55,581 nt of DNA from Streptomyces albospinus (GTDB lineage Bacteria; Actinomycetota; Actinomycetes; Streptomycetales; Streptomycetaceae), in the NCBI RefSeq assembly GCF_014648695.1, contig NZ_BMRP01000005.1, positions 235,342 through 290,922 of the forward strand, written 5' to 3'. The translations under genes were made by a program, and so were the position numbers. Under the pieces are notes generated by a model, which ran no database searches, was not told the DNA's origin, and was given only the letters and a program-made list of their open reading frames with translations. Shown here piece after piece: positions 1 to 10,907 of this stretch (the stretch's first letter is position 1; each line of letters opens with the position of its first letter).

Positions 1-2252
<2,252 letters not shown>

Positions 2253-2376
2253 GCCAGGGCGATTCCCGGCCCCGCTCCGCCCCCTAACCGCTGTTACCCG
2301 CCTGTGGCACAAGCGGGACAATCCTGCCCTCAAGTACGGGCGTTCGACGTCCGATACCAGCTGGTCGGGGGGCGGG

Positions 2377-4965
2377 TTACGGCCGCTGCCCGGCCGCCTC
2401 GTCACAAGCCTGTGCGCGCAGCGCCCGGGCCAGATCGTCCCGCTCCTCCAGCACCAGCCGGCGCAGCGCGGGCGCCGCCTTCGCGTGCTCCGCCAGCCAG
2501 GCGTCCGCGGCGGCCAGTGTGGCCCGGTCCACCTGCCAGGACGGGAACAGCCCGCGCACCACGGACATCGCGATCTCGATGGACCGCTCCTGCCAGATCC
2601 GCTCGATCGCGGCGAAGTAGCGCGGCGTGTACGGCGCCAGCAGCTCCCGCTGCGCCGGCTGCGCGAAGCCGCTGATGGTCGCCTCCACCAGCGCGTTGGA
2701 GAGCGCGTCGGACTCCACCACGTCCGCCCAGGCCTGCGCCTTGACCCCGCCTGCGGGGCGGGCGGCCAGGCAGCGCACCTGGTGGCGCTTGCCGGACGCG
2801 GTGTCGTCGCGGGCGAGTTCGGCGGCGATCACCGATGCGTCGGCGACCCCGTGCGCGGCCAGCGGCAGCAGGAACGCCCAGCGCAGCTCCTGGTCCACGT
2901 CCAGCCCGTCGATCTTCGCCGTACCGTCCAGCAGCCCGGTCAGCAGCTGGAGGTCCGCCGGGGTGGTGGCGACCGAGGCGAAGTGCCGGGCCCAGCTGAG
3001 CTGGTGGCCGCTGCCCGGGTCGGCCGTCCGCAGCTCGCCGAGCGCGCCCTCGGACAGCGTCCGGGCGGCCCGCTCGCGGTGCTCCGGCGCGGTGTAGTGC
3101 TCCAGCGCCGTCTCCGCCTGGCCGTGCACGGACTGGAGCACGCCGATCACGCCCTCCGCGCCGCCGAACCGCCGCACCAGGTCCAGGAAGTCGCGGGCCG
3201 GCATCAGCCCGTCCCGGGTCAGCCCCCACAGCGCGGCCCAGCACAGCGCCCGCGCCAGCGGGTCCCGCAGATCGCCGAGCCGGGCCCGCAGGGTGGCCAG
3301 CGACCCCTCGTCGAACCGGGTCTTGCAGTACGTCAGGTCCTCGTCGTTGACCAGGATCAGCTCGGGCCGCTCGGCGCCGGCCAGCTCCGGCACGGGCGTG
3401 CGCTGCCCGGAGACGTCCACCTCGGCGCGGGCGTACCGCACCAGCGCGGAGTCCGCGTCCAGGCGGCGGTAGAGGCCCACCGCGACCCGGTGCGGCCGGA
3501 GTTCGGGGTGCTGCTCGCTCGCCTCCTGGACGACCGCCAGCTCGGTGATCCGGTCCTGGGAGTCGTAAGTGACCTGAGGCGTCAGGGAGTTGACGCCCGC
3601 CGTCTCCAGCCAGGCGCGCGACCAGGCCGCCATGTCCCGCCCGGAGGTCTCCTCCAGCACCGACAGCAGGTCCGTCAGCCGGGTGTTGCCGTAGGCGTGC
3701 CGCTTGAAGTAGCGCCGCGCGCCCTCCAGGAACGCGTCCTGCCCCACGTACGCCACCAGCTGCTTGAGCACGCTCGCGCCCTTGGCGTAGGTGATGCCGT
3801 CGAAGTTCAGCTTGGCGTCCTCCAGGTCCCGGATGTCGGCGGTGACCGGGTGGGTGGAGGGCAGCTGGTCGGCGCGGTACGCCCAGGACTTGCGGCGGTT
3901 GGCGAAGGTGATCCAGCCGTCCGTGAAGCGGGTCGCCCCCACCTGAGCGAACGCGCCCATGAAGTCGGCGTACGACTCCTTGAGCCACAGGTCGTCCCAC
4001 CAGTGCATGGTGACCAGGTCGCCGAACCACATGTGCGCCATCTCGTGCAGGATGACGTTGGCCCGGCGCTCGTAGGACGCCTCGGTCACCTTCCCGCGGA
4101 AGACGAACTCCTCGCGGAAGGTGACGCAGCCCGGGTTCTCCATCGCGCCGAGGTTGTACTCGGGGACGAACGCCTGGTCGTACTTCCCGAAGGGGTAGGG
4201 GAAGTCGAAGTGGTCGTGGAAGAAGTCCAGGCCCTGCTTGGTGACGGTGAAGATGTCGTCCGCGTCGAAGTGCCGGGCCAGCCCCTTGCGGCAGAGCGCG
4301 CCCAGCGGGATCTCCAGCTCGGTGCCTCCGTCGAAGGTGCGGCGGTAGGTGTCGGTGACGTAGTGGTACGGCCCGGCGACCACGGCCGTGATGTACGTCG
4401 AGATCGGCCGGGTCGTCGCGAAGCGGTGCCGGCCGCCCTCGGCGGCTCCGTCCTGGGCGCCGTTGCCGAGCACCAGCCAGCCTTCGGGCGCGGTCACCTC
4501 GAAGGTGAACGGGGCCTTCAGGTCGGGCTGTTCGAAGTTGGCGAAGACCCGGCGCGCGTCGGCGGGCTCGTACTGGGTGTAGAGGTAGACCTCGCCGTCC
4601 TCGGGGTCGACGAAGCGGTGCAGGCCCTCGCCGGTCCGGCTGTAGGCGCAGTCCGCGTCGACCACCAGGGTGTTCTCCGCGGCGAGGCCGTCCAGCGCGA
4701 TCCGGGTGCCGTCGAAGACCGCGGCCGGGTCCAGCTCCCGGCCGTTGAGGGTGACGGAGCGGACCGCGGGCGCCAGAAGGTCCGCGAAGGACGAGGCGCC
4801 GGGCTCGGCGCACCGGAAGCGGATGGTCGTACGGGAGCGGAAGGTGGCGGCCTCCGCGCCCCGGGTGACCGCTGAGCGGACATCCAGCGCCACGTCGTAA
4901 CCGTCGACGTTCAGCAGCCGGCCCCGCTCACGTGCCTCGTCCCGCGACAGATTCTCACCTGGCAC
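2377..4965 (-). CDS. pepN: Aminopeptidase N (M1 family zinc metallopeptidase)
   Basis: Cytosolic zinc aminopeptidase that removes N-terminal residues from peptides. The GTG at 4965 is chosen because GGAGG precedes it by seven bases and the protein then begins PGENLSRDEARER, as in actinobacterial PepN; the open frame runs further upstream but without family sequence. About 862 residues, the usual length. The exopeptidase motif GAMEN lies near residue 273 and the zinc motif HEMAH near 307-311, followed by the second-ligand region KESYADF. The C-terminal half is the helical ERAP1-like domain. It diverges from the thioredoxin-fold gene at 5078, leaving 112 bases for two promoters. Identification is firm. 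Confidence 0.96.
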   Translation of the reverse strand: MPGENLSRDEARERGRLLNVDGYDVALDVRSAVTRGAEAATFRSRTTIRFRCAEPGASSFADLLAPAVRSVTLNGRELDPAAVFDGTRIALDGLAAENTLVVDADCAYSRTGEGLHRFVDPEDGEVYLYTQYEPADARRVFANFEQPDLKAPFTFEVTAPEGWLVLGNGAQDGAAEGGRHRFATTRPISTYITAVVAGPYHYVTDTYRRTFDGGTELEIPLGALCRKGLARHFDADDIFTVTKQGLDFFHDHFDFPYPFGKYDQAFVPEYNLGAMENPGCVTFREEFVFRGKVTEASYERRANVILHEMAHMWFGDLVTMHWWDDLWLKESYADFMGAFAQVGATRFTDGWITFANRRKSWAYRADQLPSTHPVTADIRDLEDAKLNFDGITYAKGASVLKQLVAYVGQDAFLEGARRYFKRHAYGNTRLTDLLSVLEETSGRDMAAWSRAWLETAGVNSLTPQVTYDSQDRITELAVVQEASEQHPELRPHRVAVGLYRRLDADSALVRYARAEVDVSGQRTPVPELAGAERPELILVNDEDLTYCKTRFDEGSLATLRARLGDLRDPLARALCWAALWGLTRDGLMPARDFLDLVRRFGGAEGVIGVLQSVHGQAETALEHYTAPEHRERAARTLSEGALGELRTADPGSGHQLSWARHFASVATTPADLQLLTGLLDGTAKIDGLDVDQELRWAFLLPLAAHGVADASVIAAELARDDTASGKRHQVRCLAARPAGGVKAQAWADVVESDALSNALVEATISGFAQPAQRELLAPYTPRYFAAIERIWQERSIEIAMSVVRGLFPSWQVDRATLAAADAWLAEHAKAAPALRRLVLEERDDLARALRAQACDEAAGQRP

Positions 4966-5077
4966 GACGTGCCTCCCTCGCCCTCGTCTCGAATATCGAA
5001 CACTGGGAATCATGGCACGGGGACCGCCGGTTGAACCGTCCACGGAAGAACGCTGCACCGCTCGCAAAGGAGACCCC

Positions 5078-5722
5078 GTGTCCGAGACCGCCAAGACCCC
5101 GGCAGACTTCTGGTTCGACCCGCTGTGCCCCTGGGCCTGGATGACCTCCCGCTGGATGCTGGAGGTGGAGAAGGTGCGTCCGGTGGAGGTGCGCTGGCAT
5201 GTGATGAGCCTGGCCGTCCTGAACGAGAACAAACTCGACACGCTCCCCGAGGAGTACGCGGCGAACATGCGCCCCGGTGGCAAGTCCTGGGGCCCGGTCC
5301 GCGTGGTGATCGCCGCGCAGCAGCTGCACGGTGACGAGGTCGTCGGCCCGCTCTACACCGCGATGGGCAACCGCTTCCACAACGCGGGCGAGGGCGTGAA
5401 CCGCGAGTCCATCGCCGGCGCCCTCGCGGACGCCGGCCTGCCCGCCGACCTGATCGCCTACGCCGACAAGGACACCTACGACGCCGAGCTGCGCGCCTCC
5501 CACAAGGCGGGCATCGACCTGGTCGGCCAGGAGGTCGGCACCCCGGTCATCGCCGTCCCCGGCTCCGACGGCGACCAGATCGCCTTCTTCGGCCCGGTCG
5601 TCACCCCGGCCCCGAAGGGCGAACAGGCCGCCAAGCTCTGGGACGGCACGCTGATGGTGGCGTCGATCCCGGGCTTCTACGAGATCAAGCGGACGCGGAC
5701 GGCGCCGCCTCAGTTCGACTGA
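5078..5722 (+). CDS. Mycothiol-dependent nitroreductase-like DsbA-family protein (CPWA variant)
   Basis: A 214-residue thioredoxin-fold protein with the layout of Mycobacterium Rv2466c, a mycothiol-dependent oxidoreductase. The N-terminus reads FWFDPLCPWAWMTSRW, followed by the family blocks VMSLAVLNEN and WGPVRVVIAA and a late cis-Pro loop GTPVIAVPG. GTG at 5078 has AAGGAG six bases upstream. The active site reads CPWA, with only the first cysteine, whereas the mycobacterial enzyme as I recall has CPWC. That implies a monothiol mechanism with mycothiol as resolving thiol; this is inference. It diverges from pepN and converges on sodF across a large hairpin. Family call is strong and substrate is unknown. 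Confidence 0.88.
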   Translation: MSETAKTPADFWFDPLCPWAWMTSRWMLEVEKVRPVEVRWHVMSLAVLNENKLDTLPEEYAANMRPGGKSWGPVRVVIAAQQLHGDEVVGPLYTAMGNRFHNAGEGVNRESIAGALADAGLPADLIAYADKDTYDAELRASHKAGIDLVGQEVGTPVIAVPGSDGDQIAFFGPVVTPAPKGEQAAKLWDGTLMVASIPGFYEIKRTRTAPPQFD

Positions 5723-5818
5723 TCTCCGCAGCGCGGAGCGCACGAGATCAACCCGCCCCGGACACAGGGGCCGATCGGACCATCCCCGCAGGGGCGGGGC
5801 GAACGCGCCTTCCCACGC

Positions 5819-5886
5819 CGGATGGCCCCCACGAGTCACTCCCCCAGCTACCGCTGGGAGGTACCCCCACTCGTGGGGGCCATCCG
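5819..5886. terminator. Long hairpin between convergent genes with palindromic repeat in its loop
   Basis: An 18-bp perfect inverted repeat (CGGATGGCCCCCACGAGT at 5819-5836 and its complement at 5869-5886) is followed by TTTT. It sits between the stop codons of the convergent nitroreductase-like gene and sodF, so it probably terminates both. The loop (about 5837-5868) is itself a small palindrome, CCCCCAGCTACCGCTGGGAGG, of the dispersed repeat family described in the findings. Confidence 0.75.
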
Positions 5887-5947
5887 TTTTCCGCCTGCCG
5901 GGTGAACGGTGAGAAGACGATCACGAGGCAGGACGTCCGCGGCGGCG

Positions 5948-6589
5948 TTACGGCGCCAGCAGCAGGTTGTTCGCGCGCTCCTTCGCGGCGGCGTACCGCT
6001 TGGCGACGTCCTGCCAGTTGACGACCTTCCACATCGCCTCGATGAAGTCCACCTTCTGGTTCTTGTACTGGAGGTAGAAGGCGTGCTCCCAGGCGTCGAA
6101 GACCAGGATCGGCACCGAGCCCTGGCCGACGTTGCCCTGGTGGTCGTAGATCTGCTCGACGATCAGGCGGCCGGTGACCGGCTCGTAGGCGAGCACGCCC
6201 CAGCCGGAACCCTGCGTGGTCGCCGACGCCTTGGACAGCTGGGCCTTGAACTTGGCGAACGAGCCGAAGTTCTCCGCGATGGCGTCGGCCAGCTCGCCCA
6301 CGCCGTCCTTCGCCAGCGGCTCGCCGCCGCCGTCACCGGTCATGTTGTGCCAGTAGATGCTGTGCAGGATGTGGCCGGAGAGGTGGAACGCCAGGTTCTT
6401 CTCCAGGCCGTTGATGCTGCCCCACTGGTCCTTGTCGCGCGCCTCGGCGAGCTGCTCCAGGGTGTCGTTGGCGCCCTTCACGTACGCCGCGTGGTGCTTG
6501 TCGTGGTGCAGCTCGATGATCTCGGGGCTGATGACCGGCGCCAGCGCCGCGTAGTCGTAGGGGAGTTCCGGAAGTGTGTAGGTCGCCAT
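5948..6589 (-). CDS. sodF: Superoxide dismutase (Fe/Mn family, iron-type SodF)
   Basis: Converts superoxide to oxygen and peroxide in the cytosol. 213 residues starting [16 protein letters not shown]. Metal ligands are visible in the usual places: the first His in ELHHDKHH (about residue 28), the last His in [10 protein letters not shown] (about 76), and Asp and His in [17 protein letters not shown] lies ten bases before the ATG; a longer in-frame start exists but would read through the operator-bearing leader. In Streptomyces the iron SOD is repressed when nickel is present, so that nickel SOD takes over. The Nur-type box 36 bases upstream supports that regulation here. Metal specificity (Fe rather than Mn) is inferred from this context. 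Confidence 0.94.
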   Translation of the reverse strand: MATYTLPELPYDYAALAPVISPEIIELHHDKHHAAYVKGANDTLEQLAEARDKDQWGSINGLEKNLAFHLSGHILHSIYWHNMTGDGGGEPLAKDGVGELADAIAENFGSFAKFKAQLSKASATTQGSGWGVLAYEPVTGRLIVEQIYDHQGNVGQGSVPILVFDAWEHAFYLQYKNQKVDFIEAMWKVVNWQDVAKRYAAAKERANNLLLAP

Positions 6590-6624
6590 GCCGATCCCGC
6601 CTCCAAGCTGCATATACGCAGTAG

Positions 6625-6641
6625 TTGCAATCAATGTGCAA
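6625..6641 (-). promoter_or_regulatory. Nur (nickel uptake regulator) box upstream of sodF
   Basis: TTGCAA-TCAAT-GTGCAA matches the published Streptomyces Nur consensus tTGCaa-N5-ttGCAA at all strong positions. It lies 36 bases before the sodF start, with TATATG between, so bound Nur would overlap or abut the promoter. Nickel-dependent repression of sodF by Nur is known in S. coelicolor; the match here is seen directly, occupancy is inferred. Confidence 0.8.
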
Positions 6642-6703
6642 GAGCACGCTACCAGCAGGAGTGATCGCCGGACGGAGGAGCCGTCCGGCCTGGTCCCAAA
6701 GAC

Positions 6704-6748
6704 GTAAGGCGGGGCGGGACCTCGGAAGGAGGTCCCGCCCCGCCTTAC
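6704..6748 (-). terminator. Strong terminator hairpin after the first amino-acid permease
   Basis: A 20-bp perfect stem (GTAAGGCGGGGCGGGACCTC at 6704-6723 paired with 6729-6748) with loop GGAAG, starting 17 bases beyond the permease stop. A second smaller hairpin (GCCGGACGG…CCGTCCGGC, 6667-6689) follows. Together they insulate sodF from upstream readthrough. Confidence 0.85.
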
Positions 6749-6764
6749 GGGGTCCGAAGGAGAA

Positions 6765-8186
6765 CTACCGGTTGCTCAGCGCCCGCTGCCGGATGAGCCC
6801 GATCACCGTCAGCACCACACCGAAGCCGCCGGTGAACAGCAGCTGGATCCGCTGGTTGTCGTCGCGCAGCATCAGCATCAGCACCGCGACGATGCCGGCC
6901 AGCGCCACCCAGGTCAGCACCGGGAAGGCCCACATCTTGACCACCAGCTTCTCCGGCGCCTCGCGCTCCAGCCGCCGCCGCATCCGCAGCTGGGCCACCG
7001 CGATGAAGCCCCAGACCACCAGGACGGCCGCGCCGACCATGTTCAGCAGCCACTGGAAGAGCGTGGTGGGCCACAGGAAGCTGAAGAGCACCGCGATGAA
7101 CCCGAAGGCCGAGCACAGCAGTACCGCCCGGCGCGGCACTCCGCCGCTGACCTTCCCGAGGAAGGCCGGGCCCTGGCCGCGGGAGATGAGGGAGTAGGCC
7201 ATCCGCGACGAGCCGTAGATGTTCGCGTTCACCGCGGAGAGCAGCGCGACCAGGATGACCACGTTCATGATCTGGCCGGCCGCCGGGATCTTCAGGTAGT
7301 CCAGCACCGCCACGTAGGGGCCGCTCTTGGCGATGGACGGCGCGCTCCAGGGGATGACCGTGACGATGATGGCCATCGAGCCGACGTAGAAGAGGGCGAT
7401 CCGCCACATCGCGGTCCGCACCGCGCTGGCCACACCGCGCACCGGGTCCTTGGACTCGGCGGCGGCGATGGTCACCGTCTCCAGACCGCCGTACGCGAAG
7501 ACCGACGCCAGCAGACCGACCATCAGGCCGTCGACGCCCTTGGGCAGGAAGCCGCCGTCGCCGGTGAGGTGCGCGGTGCCGGGGGCCGAAGTGCCGGGCA
7601 GCAGGCCGAGGATGGCCAGCACGCCCAGGACCAGGAAGATGCCGATCGCGGCGACCTTCAGGGTGGCGAACCAGAACTCGAACTCACCGAAGTTGCCGAC
7701 CGCCGCCAGGTTCGTCCCGGTGAAGATCACCATGAACACCAGTACCCACATCCACGGCTGGGTGGACGGGAACCACTGGTGCATCACATCCGCGGCGCCC
7801 AGCGCCTCGGCGGCCACCGCCACACACAGCAGCGCGGTGAACATCCAACCCACGGTGAAGCCGGCCCACGAGCCTATGGAGCGCTCGGCGTGCACCGAGA
7901 AGGAGCCGGACGCCGGATTGGCCGCGGCCATCTCGCCCAGCATCCGCATGATCAGCATGACCAGCGCGCCCGAGACGGCGTACGCCAGCACGATGGACGG
8001 GCCGGCCGCCGCGATGCCCTCGCGGGAGCCGACGAACAGTCCGGCTCCGATCACCCCGCCGAGGGCGATCATCGAAAGGTGGCGCTGCTTGAGGCCGTTC
8101 GACAGCGAGCCGCCGTCCTGGCCGGCGCCCTGGACCGCGTCGGTCTGCTCGCGGCTGGCCGCGGCGGACGAGGGTGTCCGATTCAT
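6765..8186 (-). CDS. Amino-acid permease, APC superfamily (paralog 1)
   Basis: A 473-residue integral membrane protein of the AAT branch of the APC superfamily (relatives import GABA, proline or aromatic amino acids). After a 40-residue polar N-terminus it shows the family signature [23 protein letters not shown] in TM1, [16 protein letters not shown] in TM2-3, [15 protein letters not shown], and about twelve hydrophobic spans. The ATG at 8186 (MNRTPSS) is preferred over an in-frame TTG 90 bases upstream that adds residues with no family match; neither has a strong ribosome site. It is one of three close paralogs in 6 kb. Proton-coupled uptake is expected and the substrate cannot be read from sequence. 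Confidence 0.88.
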   Translation of the reverse strand: MNRTPSSAAASREQTDAVQGAGQDGGSLSNGLKQRHLSMIALGGVIGAGLFVGSREGIAAAGPSIVLAYAVSGALVMLIMRMLGEMAAANPASGSFSVHAERSIGSWAGFTVGWMFTALLCVAVAAEALGAADVMHQWFPSTQPWMWVLVFMVIFTGTNLAAVGNFGEFEFWFATLKVAAIGIFLVLGVLAILGLLPGTSAPGTAHLTGDGGFLPKGVDGLMVGLLASVFAYGGLETVTIAAAESKDPVRGVASAVRTAMWRIALFYVGSMAIIVTVIPWSAPSIAKSGPYVAVLDYLKIPAAGQIMNVVILVALLSAVNANIYGSSRMAYSLISRGQGPAFLGKVSGGVPRRAVLLCSAFGFIAVLFSFLWPTTLFQWLLNMVGAAVLVVWGFIAVAQLRMRRRLEREAPEKLVVKMWAFPVLTWVALAGIVAVLMLMLRDDNQRIQLLFTGGFGVVLTVIGLIRQRALSNR

Positions 8187-8471
8187 GTCGTACCTGTCCC
8201 AGTAGGTGAGATGCGGAGCGGGCGAAACTGCGGTCTCCCGGGGCCGCGGACGGCTCAACTCCGGGGTCCTCGGCAAAGCTGGCCCAGTTTGAGTGCCGGT
8301 GTCCGCTCAGGGCAACAGGTATGCAGCGATTGTTCGGTATTCAGACGCGATCGTGACCGTGCGTGCCTGATGCATCGTCGAATGCGATGAATGTGAGGTG
8401 TGTCTCATAGGTGCCCGAGTCCACCGCAAGCGCGCCCCGGGGTGCGCGGCGGCGGCCCGCACGCCGGCGGC

Positions 8472-9854
8472 TCAGTCCCGTACGCGGCGGTCCCGCAACT
8501 CCCGTGCACCGGCCACCACCAGCACCGCCGCGGTCGCCCCGGCCGACCACAGCAGCTGCGGCCGGGTCGTGTCGTCGGTGAGCATCAGCACGATCACGCC
8601 CGCCATCGCCGCCAGCGCCAGCCACGTCAGATAGGGGAACGCCCACATCCGCAGCGCGAGCTTCTCCGGCGCCTCCCGCTCGATCCGCGGTCGCAGCCGG
8701 AGCTGGGACACGGCGATCAGCCCCCAGACGAACAGCAGCACCGCACCGACCGCGTTGAGCATGTAGAGGAAGACGGAATCCGGCCACTTGAGATTCAGCA
8801 GCACGGAGACGAAGCCGAACGCCACCGAGGCCAGAACCGCCCGCCGCGGCACCCCTCCGCCCGACACCTTCAGCAGCCCGCGCGGCGCCTCACCGCGCTC
8901 GGCCAGCGAGAACACCATCCGCGACGAACCGTAGAGATTGGCGTTCAGCGCCGACAGCAGCGCCACGAACACCACGATGTTCATGATCTGCCCGGCGCCC
9001 GGCACCCCGATGTGGTCGAGCACCATCACGTACGGGCTCGTGCCCGGCCGCATCGACGACCAGGGCAGCACGGTCACGATGACCAGCATCGACCCCACGT
9101 AGAAGAAGAGGATCCGCCACACCGCGCTGCGCACCGCCCGGCCCACCGCGCGCGCCGGGTCGTCCGACTCGGCCGCCGCGATGGTGACCACCTCCAGCCC
9201 GCCGAAGGCGAAGACCACCGCGAGGACGCCGGAGACCACCCCGCCCCAGCCGTGCGGCAGGAAGCCGCCCTGCCCGGTGAGGTTGGCCAGCCCGACCGGC
9301 TCCGTGTCCGGCAGCACCCCGAAGACCGCCAGCAGGCTCAGCGCCAGGAACAGCACGATCGCGGCGACCTTCAGCGCCGCGAACCAGAACTCGAACTCCC
9401 CGAAGTTCTTCACCGCGGCCAGGTTGGCGACGGTGAAGACGATCATGAAGAGCAGCACCCAGCCCCACTGCGGCACCGCCGGCAGCCAGCCGTGCGCGAT
9501 CTGCGCCGCCCCGGTGGCCTCGACGGCGAGCACCACCACCAGCAGGAACCAGTACAGCCACCCGACGCTGAAGCCGGCCCAGCGCCCCAGCGCCCGCTCC
9601 GCGTGCACCGAGAACGCCCCCGACGCCGGCATCGCCGCCGACATCTCCCCGAGCATCCGCATGATCAGCATCGCCAGCGCACCCGCGATCAGATACGACA
9701 GCACGATCCCCGGCCCGGCCACCGAGATCCCCGCCCCGGAGCCCACGAACAGCCCCGCGCCGATCACCCCGCCCAGTCCCAGCATCGTCAGATGGCGCTG
9801 CTTGAGCCCGGCGGACAGCGGCTCTCTCCCGACCGGAGGCGGTGCGTCGTGCAT
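8472..9854 (-). CDS. Amino-acid permease, APC superfamily (paralog 2)
   Basis: 460 residues from the ATG at 9854 (MHDAPPPVGREPL); a GTG 57 bases upstream is an alternative. Same signatures as its neighbour: [62 protein letters not shown], and LNANLYGSSRM in the late helices, with about twelve membrane spans. It lies upstream of paralog 1 on the same strand with a 285-base gap that could carry a separate promoter. It diverges from bioY, sharing a 327-base promoter region in which I see no recognised operator. Function is amino-acid uptake by family; substrate unknown. Confidence 0.88.
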   Translation of the reverse strand: MHDAPPPVGREPLSAGLKQRHLTMLGLGGVIGAGLFVGSGAGISVAGPGIVLSYLIAGALAMLIMRMLGEMSAAMPASGAFSVHAERALGRWAGFSVGWLYWFLLVVVLAVEATGAAQIAHGWLPAVPQWGWVLLFMIVFTVANLAAVKNFGEFEFWFAALKVAAIVLFLALSLLAVFGVLPDTEPVGLANLTGQGGFLPHGWGGVVSGVLAVVFAFGGLEVVTIAAAESDDPARAVGRAVRSAVWRILFFYVGSMLVIVTVLPWSSMRPGTSPYVMVLDHIGVPGAGQIMNIVVFVALLSALNANLYGSSRMVFSLAERGEAPRGLLKVSGGGVPRRAVLASVAFGFVSVLLNLKWPDSVFLYMLNAVGAVLLFVWGLIAVSQLRLRPRIEREAPEKLALRMWAFPYLTWLALAAMAGVIVLMLTDDTTRPQLLWSAGATAAVLVVAGARELRDRRVRD

Positions 9855-10181
9855 GGTGCGTACTCTCGCGACAGGGCGGCCGGGCCGCCGACGGCTTTGG
9901 GGGAACTCCACAGGTCACCGCGGGTCGTCGCCCAGTGTCGCCGCCCACCCCGCGCTACCACAAAACCGGCGCCCGTCGACCGCCCCGGCCGTGACGAGCA
10001 TCACGTGACCTGCGAAGACACCCCGCGATGCGGCAACGCCGGGCATCCTGGCGGTTGTTCGGAACTCTCCAAGCGGGCCGGTACGGCTTTGTCGGTGCCA
10101 CACGATGATCGCCAACGGCCCGCTCGACTAACGTCATCTGGTCCCGACCCTCCCGCATCCCTCTCACCCCGCGGAGTACCG

Positions 10182-10781
10182 ATGAGCACAGCAGCACCCG
10201 CCCTCAACCCCGGTGCCGTCCTCGCCGACCTGCTGCCGGCCGCCACCGCCACCCGCGCCCGCGTCCGCGACGCCGCGCTGGTCATCGGCGGCGCGGCCCT
10301 CACCGGTGTCGCGGCCCAGATCGCCGTGCCGATCCCCGGCTCCCCGGTCCCGGTCACCGGCCAGACCTTCGCCGCCCTCCTGGTCGGCGCCTCCCTCGGG
10401 GCCGGCCGCGGTCTGCTCTCGCTCGCGCTGTACGCCATCGCGGGCGTCGCCGGGATGCCCTGGTTCGCGGGCGGCGCCTCGGGTGCCGGCGGCGCCACCT
10501 TCGGCTACGTCCTCGGCATGCTGCTCGCCGCCACCGCCGTCGGCGCGCTGGCCCGCCGCGGCGGCGACCGCGGGGTGCTGCGCACCGCCGCCACCATGGC
10601 CGCGGGCAACGCCCTGATCTACGCGATCGGCGTCCCCTTCCTCGCCCTCAGCACGGGGATGCCCCTCGGCAAGGCCGTCGCCGTCGGCATGGTGCCGTTC
10701 CTCCTCGGCGACGCCCTCAAGATCGCCCTGGCCATGGGCGCCCTGCCGGCCGCCTGGAAGCTGGCCGGCCGCCGCGCCTGA
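10182..10781 (+). CDS. bioY: Biotin transporter S-component BioY
   Basis: A 199-residue membrane protein that captures biotin, working alone or with a shared ECF energising module. The family core is plain: QIAVPIPGSPVPVTGQTFAALLVGASLGAGRG, then GVAGMPWFAGGASG and FGYVLGMLLAA, with about six hydrophobic spans. GGAG stands six bases before ATG. No bioM or bioN ATPase/transmembrane genes are adjacent, so it is a solitary BioY that either acts alone or borrows an ECF module encoded elsewhere. It converges on paralog 3 across a strong bidirectional terminator. Identification is firm. Confidence 0.93.
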   Translation: MSTAAPALNPGAVLADLLPAATATRARVRDAALVIGGAALTGVAAQIAVPIPGSPVPVTGQTFAALLVGASLGAGRGLLSLALYAIAGVAGMPWFAGGASGAGGATFGYVLGMLLAATAVGALARRGGDRGVLRTAATMAAGNALIYAIGVPFLALSTGMPLGKAVAVGMVPFLLGDALKIALAMGALPAAWKLAGRRA

Positions 10782-10850
10782 CGCCGCGTTCGGGATTCCG
10801 CAACTCGTCGTCAACTCGTCAACTCGTCGTCGAGGAATCCGACATGACAG

Positions 10851-10889
10851 GGCGGGGCCCGCACCGTGGGAAACGGTGCGGGCCCCGCC
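10851..10889. terminator. Bidirectional terminator between bioY and permease paralog 3
   Basis: A 17-bp perfect stem (GGCGGGGCCCGCACCGT and its complement) closes the loop GGGAA. It lies between the bioY stop and the stop of the convergent permease. Just before it, 10801-10833 holds a short CAACTCGTC repeat of no evident function. Confidence 0.85.
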
Positions 10890-10907
10890 GTCGTCCGCGG
10901 ACGGGGG

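Noticed and set aside
8187..8276. Upstream TTG start for permease paralog 1
   Set aside because: Adds 30 residues with no family similarity and has no clear ribosome site.
8400..10181. Forward open frame leading into bioY
   Set aside because: The first ~590 codons are the mirror of permease paralog 2; only the part from 10182 has BioY sequence and a ribosome site.
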